Assembly: GCA_028532985.1 (NCBI GenBank)
Contig: JANCIK010000004.1
Span: forward strand, 1,922,001-1,986,000
Direction: 5' to 3'
Length of the DNA: 64,000 bases
Origin: Stropharia rugosoannulata
Taxonomy: Eukaryota; Basidiomycota; Agaricomycetes; Agaricales; Strophariaceae
Part shown: in pieces, positions 1 through 11,538 of the stretch
How positions within the stretch are numbered: the stretch's first letter is position 1
Layout: each line of letters starts with the position of its first letter
Position numbers and translations under genes: made by a program
Notes under the pieces: model-generated
What the model was told of the DNA's origin: nothing
Seen by the model: only the letters and a program-made list of their open reading frames with translations
The model's database searches: none

Positions 1-1339
1 GATGATAGGGAAACAGTTTCAAGAAACGTTACAAATTATGTCCGTGGCGCGCTAGCACTCGCGAAGGCAGTTCACAAGGATAGAATTACCTTCGTACAAT
101 TTGGGAATGCATTGCGAGGATCGAAAGCGTCAGAAATATTGACTAAAGGCCTCGATAAACATCCACAACATGGGTCTTGTAGCGATTTGCCCAAGGAGTT
201 ATGTGATCTCATGCTAGATGAATTACTTTACCTAGGACTTCTTGCAAAAGCGACCACCCAAAATGCATCTGGATTCCACACAGAGTATCTTGCGGTATGT
301 TTTGAATTTACTGTACTATTTGCACGTCAATCATATCACCCTCATAGCTTGGGGACTATTTTAATGAATTTTTGAAGAGCGATCAGCCTGTGATCATTGA
401 TTGGCGCCCAACCCCCACTGGCAAAGGCGCCCCAAGGCAGCCAAGGCAGCGCAAAGCAGCACCAGCATACGCCGTGGACGTACCTCCTCGCTCAAGGAAG
501 GGGAAGAAAAAGGCTGTGGAAGAAGACCCAATTAAGCACTATGATGATATGTATGCGGATGACTTCGACGAGAGTCATTTCGATAACATTCCGGAGCTGA
601 ATACTCCTGAAGCGATCAATGAACAAAGCAACTCCGCAGATCCAACCGTCATACGTCCCTCCTCGACCATTACACTACCCCTTCCACCGGCTCCCATGCC
701 TCTAAACACAAATTCTGCGGTCGTATTGCTATATAAAGACATGGTTAAGCTTCGGGACGAAGTGAGTTCTCAGCCCTATCTTCCGTACAGTATCCTCACC
801 CCTCTTCACAGATCATGCTTAATAATAAGTTTCATTCCCAGGATCAGGTATTTACGGACGAGATTTTGCAGATTCTGAGTATCTGCTGTCCTGCAGGTAT
901 TATTTACAGATCACCTATCAAATTCGAGGATACAGCTGCTTATTATCCTTCTGTTTAGACTATAACGACTTTACACGGAGCTTGACAGACGCTGTTAAGA
1001 TGGATGTGCCAAACCCCGCTGAGTATGCAAAGAGTCGATGGCTTAGCTACGGGCAAGAGTTCCTGCAGCTCTGCATAAGGCATAAGACCGCTATGCTGGA
1101 CTCAAGGTAAATCTACTATTCTTGTTTAATATCTGGTGCTAAACGCATAACCATCAAGCTCTGCGCCTGTTCCACAGACTGCTAAGGCTCCTTTGAAAAA
1201 GTTTGACACCTCTATGTATGCTTATAAGTCTGACCCGGTGGGCTGCAACTCTAGCTCCGGATCCGCCTCAGCGTCCACTGCTCAATCTTCAATGAAAGCC
1301 AAAACTAAGTTTAAGCCTGCGCCAACAAAAAAACCCTAA
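1..1339 (+). CDS. RecQ-family ATP-dependent DNA helicase, C-terminal part (Sgs1/BLM type), 5' truncated by the window
   Basis: Exons 1-294, 348-761, 812-896, 959-1106 and 1159-1339 join in frame and end at TAA 1337-1339. The reading frame is open from base 1, so the helicase core lies outside the window. The first ~110 residues are an RQC (winged-helix) domain: TFVQFGNALRGSKASEI followed by an L-x-x-L-Y-L-G-L-L helix and the typical YLALGDYFNEF turn across the first intron. A basic and acidic linker follows. Around QVFTDEILQILSICCP and YGQEFLQLCIRHK there is an HRDC-like segment, then a short low-complexity basic tail. RQC and HRDC bind DNA structures in RecQ helicases acting in recombination and replication-fork repair. 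Assignment to Sgs1/BLM rather than another RecQ rests on domain order only. It is convergent with the next gene, 162 bp away. Confidence 0.85.
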
Positions 1340-1501
1340 TCGATTTCGCCATTTTCGCGCGGAGATCATTCCTGTGCCAATATTTTATGTACAATCTTTG
1401 TTATATCCTACACCCTCATACACATGTAGACTATCGTATTCCCTTGTATTGGTATGTACATACTGTCTTTGTTTAATTGACAAATGGCTTTCAATTGAAA
1501 A

Positions 1502-3523
1502 CTACCGCCTAACATGTTCATCAAGTAATTTAGCACACTCCCAGTTCTCAGCTGTCACTTCTGTTTGGTGAAGGGAGAGAGCTTTCAATCTTGAGATTAT
1601 GTGAGTAACCTAATATGCTGTACGGACTGTAAATCACCTTGATATCAACATGCGACGAATTAGATCGTCGGAAGTTAGTCCAGAACCCGCGCTGCTAGCT
1701 CTTTCCCTGACAAAGTCGTCCTCTATATGCTAAACAGCATGCGTGTCTGCAAGCCAGCATTTCATGTGGAAGCAGAGATATTACACACCTTGGCGGTTTC
1801 CTCGCCAATCGCGACGTTGCCAATTTTCGCTGCGCCAACTAAATGTTTGAATTTTTGTAATTTTTCAAAAGGAGGTAGTTTTATTGCGGCGGCGGGCTTG
1901 TAGAATGTATCATCTACACGACTTGCTGAAGTTGGGTGGAGAGGAATGACCACATCCGTCTAATTATGAAAGACATGGCCAAGGTTAGCCACTAAGACCA
2001 CAAATGCGTCGACAAATAATTGACCTGGAAGAATGTGCTCTTTTTCCCGTTCGCGATTATTATAGGGATGATGTCAGTATCAAAGTTAAAACTGCTATAG
2101 GGGAAGGCGTATTCCAGTGTCTGTGCCTGCATCATTTCTTGAGCGGCGCGGATATTCATAAGACCTTGTAGAATGTCAGTATCACTAAATGAGAAAAAAA
2201 ATCAGTTTAACGTACCTTTTCCTACTAATCCCCCTTCTGTCACTGCACCCTCGTTAAAAATAAGCATGCTGCCTTTTGGAAGTTGAAGCAGGCCGCTGTG
2301 CAAGTCTTCCTCCTTGGACTCTGGACAATATTGCCACTTGTTCAACGTATCCAATGAGAGGTTCACAATGCTGACTAGAGGAAACAGCAATGAAAGAATA
2401 TGACACAGAGTAGGTGTCGCGTTCGTATCTTCACTATGACTCGGGAAATCGGCAATTGTCAAAGAAAGAGGCAGGACAGGTGGGTGCCGTGAGCGACTGT
2501 AGAAAATATTAAAAGATGCAGATATATCAGGATAAACAAGACGAACACTCTTGCAATTGCACATAAAAGGATCCATTCAGCTGCGCCACAATCTCCCCCT
2601 AAGCTTTCATCGGCGATCCACGAAATGAGATCGGCGCGCAAAGTATTTACAACCGGAACAAGAGATGAGTCGGGGTAACTTTTTGGAAAGATGGTTTCCG
2701 GTATATTGGAATCTGAGAAAAAGACATGAAGCGTAGGGACACTCGGAGGCTCGGCGATGTCGATGGCACTATGTAGGCTGGAGAAGGCAGACATCAGTCG
2801 CGTCGTATTCCAAATGAACTTCGACATACGGTTCGGTCGTGAGAATTCCGGTGAATGATATAAGATCGGTGGTGCGAAGAGATTTTGTGATGGTGTCGTC
2901 GTAGATCTAAGCGACAGCTTACTAGGTAAACAAATGAGCCTTGAAACGACAACTTGCCTTGACCTGTACACCTATATGAGGCGCGTTTGGAATGGGAAAT
3001 TTGTGCGGTTGAGCAGGTGAGGTAGCATTTGTAGCAGAAGACAGAACGTCTTGATTCCACGAACTCAATCCTGGGATTGAAACGGCCCAGACGACGGTGC
3101 ATTCTCTAAGATTTTCGTATGCCACATCGGTCCCGCCTGAAGTGGGGTCTTCACTTATACCCCATCCGCCACAGCGTCCGTTTCCGTAATCAGAAACATA
3201 GAGCTCTGGTGAAAGAGATGTATCCTGCACCATACAACTAAATGTGACGAGCGCGCCATCTCCAAAGGATTCCGGGGGGTGAACCAAGTCAAGCCTCGGA
3301 ATCTGGCACAATTTTGAATTAACACGCGTCCATTAATTACTTAGATAAAGACGCGCTAGAACACGCGACAAATGAACTTTACCTTTAGAGAGTATAAGAT
3401 ATTCCTGAAATAGTCAGCAACCGTCTTCGGAAAGGTATCGATACCCTGGGCCTTATTAGCGGCGTATAGCTGCTTAACAGCCTGAGCAGGGTTTGCGAGT
3501 GCGGAGTCGGCGGCAAGAGACAT
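1502..3523 (-). CDS. MCMBP: Mini-chromosome maintenance complex-binding protein (MCMBP/ETG1)
   Basis: Nine exons on the minus strand: 3383-3523, 2958-3302, 2830-2906, 2547-2777, 2216-2496, 2025-2164, 1789-1959, 1638-1729, 1502-1589, giving 521 aa. The start ATG at 3523 is the first in the frame. Family landmarks appear in order: LVTFSCMVQDTSLSPELYV, a VKIYDD strand followed by LISFTGILTTEP, the HVFF segment, GGDCGAAEWILLCAIAR, LPKGSMLIFNEGAV, and the C-terminal EDDFVRER and LLDEHVRR helices. MCMBP binds MCM3-7 in place of MCM2 and helps to assemble, store and unload the replicative helicase in the nucleus. Intron 2 (2907-2957) uses a GC donor; this reading is needed to keep the conserved VK-IYDD join. 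The exon 4 donor (2546/2547) has an alternative a few bases away. It is divergent from CDC50, with 103 bp between starts. Confidence 0.9.
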
Positions 3524-3626
3524 GGTAAGAAGAGCTTACGTGATACATACCTTGCGCCGGAAGACAGTCAGCTGCGCCGGCATGCCAAGTAGATAGTCAC
3601 TGCCTCCTCTACATCCACCACCCACC

Positions 3627-5057
3627 ATGGGTCTCTTCAACCGCAAGAAAACTCCAGACTCGGACTCGGGGGACTCTGCGGAAAACAAGAAGGAGAAGGG
3701 TGGCTGGAAACGCCCTGCCAGTAAGTCTGTCGTCCTGCCCATTGCCATTCTCCTTACCCCTCCCAGACACCGCATTCAAGCAACAGCGACTCAAGGCATG
3801 GCAGCCTATCCTCACTCCCAAAACTGTTCTGCCCACTCTTTTCATAATCGGCATTGTCTTTGCACCCATTGGTGCTCTTCTTATATGGGGTTCCTCTCTC
3901 GTGTCGGAAATGACCTTCGACTACACCGATTGCGAGAAGCTCACACCTGCAACTTCACAAGACGGCCTTCAATTCACTAATTTACCGTCAGACAAGTACT
4001 CATACCGCATTCGGTCGTCCGAATCGAAGAATTCCAACCCTTCCCCTCCTCAATACGCACTGCTAAACAATACTGGCAATTCACCTGCCCCCGACATTTC
4101 TCAGCAGGTGCAATGCATAGTTGAATTTGACATCCCAGTCGACATCAAGCCAACAGTCCTTCTTTATTACAAGCTCACCAATTTCTTCCAGAACCATAGG
4201 CGATATGTAAAGAGTTTGAACTCCAACCAATTGAAAGGGAAATCTGTATCGCTCAAGACCCTTGACAACAGCGACTGTAAACCCCTTGCCAGCCAGGGCG
4301 GGAAGGCTATATATCCTTGCGGCCTCATTGCCAACTCTATTTTCAATGGTATGTGATTCCATTGGAAACTGTACGTTGAGGCTTATTCGCACAGACACCT
4401 TTGCAACCCCGATACTACTCAATCCCTCTGGCTCTCTCAACCAGTCTCAGCCGTACAATTTTACTGAAAAGGGTATCGCATGGCCAGGCGAGGCTAAGAA
4501 ATACGTTTCAGATCCTGTAAAATCTGGAGGATATGCATCCTACGACGACATCGTACCTCCTCCAAATTGGATCAAGAGATTCCCCAGTTATTCAAATAGT
4601 ACTCCGCCGCCAGACCTTAAAAATGATGAACATTTCCAGAACTGGATGCGAACGGCCGGCTTGCCTACATTCACGAAACTGTATGGCAGGAACGATATGG
4701 ATATAATGCAGAAAGGTCGCTATAGGATTGTCATTGGACTGAGTATGTATACTGAACTACAAAGCGACTGATTGAAGCACTCATAAGCCTGTTCTTCTAG
4801 ACTTTCCTGTTCTTCCATACAAAGGGACGAAGTCCTTCGTCATATCCACGGTGTCGTGGATAGGAGGGAAGAACCCATTCCTTGGGTGGGCATATGTTGC
4901 AGCCGCTTCTGTCTTCATCCTGTTGGCCATCCTGGGAACCGCAAGGCATCTCATCAAGCCTAGGTTCGTAACTAATTTTTCAGCTGTTGATTTCATGATG
5001 CTGATGTTTGTTTCAAGACGGCTTGGTGACATGTCCTTACTTTCATGGAATCGTTAG
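3627..5057 (+). CDS. CDC50: CDC50/LEM3 family protein, beta subunit of P4-ATPase phospholipid flippase
   Basis: Exons 3627-3720, 3767-4348, 4395-4742, 4801-4963 and 5018-5057 encode 408 aa, the normal length for the family. A short cytosolic N-terminus (MGLFNRKKTP) precedes TM1 at about residues 45-70. A large lumenal domain follows with several N-glycosylation sequons and paired cysteines. The conserved FPVLPYKGTKSFV segment leads to TM2 at about 372-392. The C-terminus RRLGDMSLLSWNR is the classical family ending, and the last intron splits its first Arg codon. CDC50 proteins chaperone P4-ATPases out of the ER and are needed for aminophospholipid flipping at Golgi, endosome and plasma membrane. 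Every intron has a GT donor and AG acceptor. The start is the only in-frame ATG near the family N-terminus. Confidence 0.95.
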
Positions 5058-5736
5058 ATGCGGATTACTCGCTGTGTATTTATTTAGTACAGTTGACGAC
5101 TTACTTTGATATATCTTAATGCTTCTGTAAAGTACTGCCTACTGACTGGAATTGTCTGTGTACTTTAACGACGGGCACGCCGTTATTACATATCACTACG
5201 TCATCTAAGGTTAAGGTAAACATGACAGATGTGTTGGTTTTCCTGTTAGGCTCTACAGGCGCATCTAAGGATAAGATAAGCCTGAGGGGTTATATTAACA
5301 GATCGGCTGTCATCTGTTTATTTGGTCTGTGAAGGAGGTACATATAAGACAAGTGTAAGAGGCCGTTTGATTAGGCCTCGACGCTCTGAGTCGTCAATGT
5401 CATTGACGCTTTGTAGATACATAACTTAAACATGACTGGCCCAAGACGAGGAGATTTTCATCGCCAAGCCGGAAATCTCATAACATCATTCAAATTGCTT
5501 ATACAGTCGTCTACAATGAACTGGTAGCTTCTAATTTCGCCCAATTCAGCTTAACTTATTCTGACTTTTTAAGATATGTGTTAGGATTGAATGACACAAC
5601 CAAATACTGACAAGACGTGTAGTAGCCGCATATCATGTGATCTGCCACGTCTGGAAAGTGGTGAGGTGGCGGAAGTCTTGACGGCATTTTATTCTTTCTT
5701 CTAACTCTTTCTTCAACCCCCTCCGTTGCCAGCGAT
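5058..5736. other. Intergenic region between CDC50 and SEC61 with repeat-like sequence
   Basis: No convincing coding frame. It holds two near-identical 19-mers exactly 60 bp apart (5202-5220 and 5262-5280, CATCTAAGGnTAAGnTAAr), an ACAGATG/CATCTGT inverted pair (5225-5231, 5311-5317) and a 47-bp block (5291-5337) found again inverted at 24185-24231. The right end, pyrimidine-rich from about 5690, is the likely SEC61 promoter. Confidence 0.6.
5291..5337 (+). repeat. 47-bp dispersed repeat, copy A
   Basis: The 47 bases match the reverse complement of 24185-24231 with one mismatch (GATCGGCTGTC here, GATCGACTGTC there). The core contains an imperfect palindrome, AACAGAT and ATCTGTT spaced by 8 nt. 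Flanks of the two copies do not match, so this looks like a relic or fragment of a small dispersed element. Family unknown. Confidence 0.75.
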
Positions 5737-7580
5737 ATGAGCGGGTGTAAGTTGCTTTCCCCTCGTTATTGAGCATTTACTGAGCATTTCTTTCAGTTCG
5801 CTTCCTCAATCTCGTGCGGCCGTTCTTGCCTATTTTACCGGAAGTCTCGTCACCAGATCGCAAAGTACGCTATTTCACTCACTCTGTAGAACAATTCCCT
5901 GATAACTTTTGCTAGGTACCTTTTAACCAAAAAGTACTATGGACCGCTGTAACACTGCTTATTTTCCTGGTCTGCTCCCAAGTCCCACTGTATGGTATTA
6001 TGTCGTCAGACTCGTCCGACCCCCTGTACTGGATGCGCGTTATCCTTGCGTCTAACCGCGGAACGCTTATGGAACTCGGAATTACACCCATTATTACATC
6101 TGGCATGATTATGCAGCTGCTTGCAGGTGCTAATCTCATTGACGTCGACTTTGGCCTCAAGGAAGATCGCGCTCTTTTCAGCGGTGCTCAGAAATGTGAG
6201 TTCTTCGTCATTTTAGCTGCCCCCCTTCATCCTTTCCACGTCCTATCGACATTCATCCTTTCTTCTCGGTCCAAGTCAAGTGCTATTGCATTTGCCATCT
6301 TTCTTCCTTGTCATGCCGTATGTCATGTGCTGACGTTTCACTAGTGTTCGCTCTTATCATCGCCCTCGGTCAAGCAACGGTTTATGTTTTAACCGGCCTT
6401 TACGGACAACCTAAGGATCTTGGTGCCGGTGTCTGCTTGTTGCTAATCATCCAACTAATTGTCGCGGCCCTTATCGTCATCCTGTTGGATGAGCTTCTCC
6501 AAAAAGGCTACGGCCTTGGAAGCGGTATCAACTTGTTCATCGCTACCAATATCTGTGAAAGCATCGTCTGGAAGGCTTTCTCTCCCACCACTGTCAATAT
6601 CGGTCGTGGCAGTGAATTTGAGGGTGCCATTGTCGCGCTTTTCCATCTTCTGTTCACTTGGCATGACAAGGGCCGTGCTCTCCGCGAAGCTTTCTGGAGA
6701 GAGCGTCTTCCTAATGTCATGTCTCTCATCTCGACTGTCGTCATTTTTGCCATTGTTATCTATCTTCAAGGCTTCCGTATTGAAATTCCTGTCAAAAGCA
6801 ACCGCTTCCGAGGGCAACGCGGTACATACCCCATCAAACTCTTCTATACTTCGAACATGCCCATCATGCTCCAAAGCGCTTTGACTTCAAACGTTTTCAT
6901 TGTTTCTCAAATGCTTGCGTCTCGCTTCCCCAGTAACATTTTCGTCAAGATTCTTGGTGTTTGGGAGGTATGGTTCGTTTCCCTTTTTTATATATCATGG
7001 ACTTACACAGATATATCTAGCCTCTTGAGGATTCGCCCCAGCTCCGTGCCGTTCAAGGCATTTCTTACTACATGTCGCCCCCTCATACGTTCAAGGAAGC
7101 CGTCCTTGATCCCATTCACACTACTATATACGTTACATTCATGCTTTCCGCATGCGCTCTTTTCTCGAAGACATGGATCGAAGTATCTGGCAGCGGTCCA
7201 CGCGATGTTGCCAAGCAATTGAAGGATCAGCAAATGGTATGTCCATGATTTTATCCTAACCGACCAATCATGTTGATATTGTTGGAAGGTTATGGCTGGG
7301 CACCGTGAGGGCTCTATGTACAAAGAACTGAAGCGCATCATTCCCACCGCTGCCGCATTCGGAGGAGCCATTCTTGGCCTTCTTTCTGTCGCTGCTGATC
7401 TGTCTGGCGCAATCGGAAGTGGAACTGGAATTTTGATGGCTGTTACTATCATCTACAGCTGTATGTATTATTCTTTCTCTATTTATTAACTACTGACGCC
7501 ATTTTGCATCATTAGATTGGGAAATTGGCATGCGCGAATCAACGGGCGCTGAGATGGGAGGATTCGGCGACCTGCTCTAA
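5737..7580 (+). CDS. SEC61: Protein transport protein SEC61 subunit alpha (ER translocon channel)
   Basis: Seven exons: 5737-5746, 5797-5864, 5916-6195, 6345-6967, 7021-7236, 7289-7460, 7516-7580, giving 477 aa. Exon 1 holds only MSG plus one base, then [17 protein letters not shown], the amphipathic N-terminal helix of Sec61 alpha. Ten hydrophobic segments follow, including the plug region after TM1, the cytosolic loop with [17 protein letters not shown] residues, and the C-terminal [14 protein letters not shown] ending. The acceptor at 7020 rather than 7029 is chosen because it restores the conserved [10 protein letters not shown]. It forms the protein-conducting channel with Sbh1 and Sss1 for co- and post-translational import into the ER. 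Confidence 0.97.
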
Positions 7581-8137
7581 ACATTTGACTAGCGTACTCA
7601 TTGACTTAATTGGTTGTCCAGCCATATGCAGCCCGCGCCCCGTTTGGTTTATTGTACGTAGTGAGATGTGAGGCAACGGAGGAAACGAATGAATTAATTT
7701 ATACCATCGACAAGGGTGTCCAAGCGTGGTGTCAAAATTCGCTAGCTTGGGCTGCATGTTGTCTGGGCCTGGGATTACTATCAGTGCTTCATTCTTTAGT
7801 TATTGAACTTTATTTAGCATACTACAGTTACTATGGTCGGTCAGGTATTTGACAGATTGGTCATAAATGCGGGAATAGCGCTTCAACTCATTGTCGTTTA
7901 CCTCCGGTATAAACCGGAAAACATGGCCATTTGTTAGCTCTATAGGAATATGTAATTATATCTTGGATTGTCCTAGTTCACGATGCTGTAGAGGCTTCCC
8001 GGTGGTGAAATGACGAATGTTTCGAGATATTGACAGTTTTAGGTGTTGCCTACCTGCTCTGTAATAAGTACTCTGACTGTAACTGCGCTTTTTGGGGCAG
8101 GTTAGTAATTGACAACACTACTTCAGCGAAGACAGTT
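7581..8137. other. Intergenic region between convergent SEC61 and RTCA
   Basis: The 3' flanks of two converging genes meet here. A short frame at 7610-7852 reads into hydrophobic residues but has no splice partners or family pattern, and is taken as chance. Nothing else seen. Confidence 0.6.
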
Positions 8138-9512
<1,375 letters not shown>

Positions 9513-9587
9513 TCATCACTCTGCAGTGTGACCGACCGACGCGTCCACACTGCACAGTCTTCGTTCTGTTCTTCACGTGCGTCGATC

Positions 9588-11189
9588 ATGATGCTGCGAC
9601 GCTTCGTCTCGACTGCAGCAGCCTCTGCTTCCAAATTCTCGCTTCCGCCGACTATAAGGCAGCTGCTTGACGAGCCAGCGACCACTGAGCATGTCACCAC
9701 TGTTTCGGGTTGGATTAAATCCATACGCAAACAGAAGAACATTGCATTCGCGGTCATTACCGATGGGAGTTGTTCCAAGGGACTCCAGGCTGTATTGGTT
9801 AAGGGCAAAGATGATGAGATCCTCCGCAAGTTTGTATCTTCTTGAATGCCCATGGGCGTAGCTGACGCGTGTGCTTGTGCTAGATTGACGAATGGCGCCG
9901 CGGTCCGCTTAACTGGACGTCTAGTATCGTCACCGGGTTCAGAACAGTCGCATGAACTGCTCGTTGATCACAGCGGTGGAATAGATGTACTTGGTGAATG
10001 TGATCCAGAGGTACTTGTGAATGTATTTTCATGATCTTTATCTTTTCGACCGACGATATTCCAGGCCTATCCAATTCAAAAGAAGGACCTGACTTCCGAA
10101 TTTCTACGAGACAATGTACACCTGCGCGCGCGCACCTCTAACATTGCAGCGATGCTTAGACTACGCAACACGTTAAGCAACCGCATTGACTCATGGTTCT
10201 TGGTATGCACAAGCTACTTTTATTCTTGTCTCTTCTAAACAGCTATACAGTCGCAAGGATTCTATTACACCAACACCCCTGTGATAACAGGCAACGATGC
10301 AGAAGGTGCTGGAGAAGCCTTCCGACTTTCTACGGTTGAAGGACAACACCCTGCTGCTGTTCCGTCTGGTCTCTCTCCTCCAGCACCGATTGAGTTCTTT
10401 TCACGCCCCGCATTCCTCACCGTATCGCACCAACTGCACCTGGAGGCCTTAGCGACAGCAATCTCGCGTGTCTACACACTTTCACCTTGTTTCCGAGCAG
10501 AGCGCTCTTTGACGGGGCGTCATTTGGCTGAATTCTGGATGCTGGAAGCTGAATGGGCCTTCCCGCAAAACGGCGTCCACGGAGTCTGTGATCTGACTGA
10601 AGCCCTTCTTAAGAATACCGTTCAAGGAGTTCTTGAATCTGAGGATGTCAACGTACTATGGGGGAAGTCTAATTATAACAGACGGAAAATGCTATTCGAA
10701 ACTTTTAACCAGGACGCGCCGTGGACGAAGATGAGTTACACAGAAGCCATCCGCGAGTTACAAGCTGCAAATGCCCCGTTTGAATTCGCTCCGCAGTGGG
10801 GTCAACCATTGCAAAGCGAACATGAAAAGTGGCTTTCGGAACAATTGATTCATGGGCCGCTATTCGTCACAGACTATCCCGCGGCAATGAAACCGTTCTA
10901 TATGCGTGTTAATGAAGACTCATCGACGGTTGCTTGCTTTGATCTGTTGATACCTCATGTAGGAGAGTTGGTGGGAGGCAGTGTACGTGAAGAACGCGTG
11001 GACATCCTCGAAGAGAAGATGAGATCTGTTTCTGGGGCGGAGTGGTACTTAGATTTGAGGAAATGTGGGGGAGCACCTCACGCAGGGTTTGGAATGGGAT
11101 TCGAGCGTTTAATCAGCTGGGTTTCAGGTGTCGAGAATGTTCGTGAATGCATACCAATACCTCGATGGTCTGGACGTATGCTTTTGTGA
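9588..11189 (+). CDS. NARS2: Mitochondrial asparaginyl-tRNA synthetase (class II)
   Basis: Exons 9588-9829, 9884-10010, 10065-10202 and 10251-11189 encode 481 aa. The N-terminus MMLRRFVSTAAASASKFSL is Arg/Ser/Ala-rich, as expected of a mitochondrial presequence. An OB-fold anticodon-binding domain follows (VTTVSGWIKSIRKQKNIAF). The class II core shows motif 1 (LRLRNTLSNRID), ITGNDAEGAGEAF, motif 2 (SPCFRAERSLTGRHLAEFW) and motif 3 (GFGMGFERLISW), ending VRECIPIPRW. The spacing matches AsnRS and not cytosolic AspRS; the size and presequence point to the organellar form (yeast SLM5). It charges tRNA-Asn in mitochondria. It is convergent with HOOK. Confidence 0.93.
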
Positions 11190-11538
11190 AGGAAGTCATT
11201 GTTCCAATTTTATTATAGCTTGTAATTTTAATTCAAGTAATGCTCTTCAGATATCTTGTTTTGTTATCTTGGTTAGATCGTACTAACAAAAGAACATGCA
11301 AATGCTTTTCTGTTTACGTTTTTCAACTGCCTCTAATACTATCTTGTCGCCAATCCTTAACACATCTCATGAATATCGTTAGAATGTTGTCATTGACGAT
11401 GATTAGAACTGCCTTGAGGTGTGCTACGTGAATAAAGTATGAAGGGTATACACGGAAGATATTATACTGGGTGAAACATCTATATACGACTCCTATTGTA
11501 TGAAGGGATAAACAGTATGGCATAAATGTACATGGTAT
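11190..11538. other. Intergenic region between convergent NARS2 and HOOK
   Basis: AT-rich 3' flanks of two converging genes. No coding frame, RNA gene or clear repeat seen. Confidence 0.6.

Noticed and set aside
6459..6884. Long frames on both strands inside SEC61 exon 4
   Set aside because: Off-frame and antisense reads of a confidently identified exon.
7610..7852. 80-aa hydrophobic frame after SEC61
   Set aside because: Lies in the 3' flank between converging genes. No splice partners, and composition is that of AT-rich noncoding DNA.
9588..9829. Possibility that the AsnRS is an AspRS
   Set aside because: The GNDAEGAGEAF segment, FRAERS motif 2 context and PIPRW ending fit AsnRS; the length and presequence fit the mitochondrial form.
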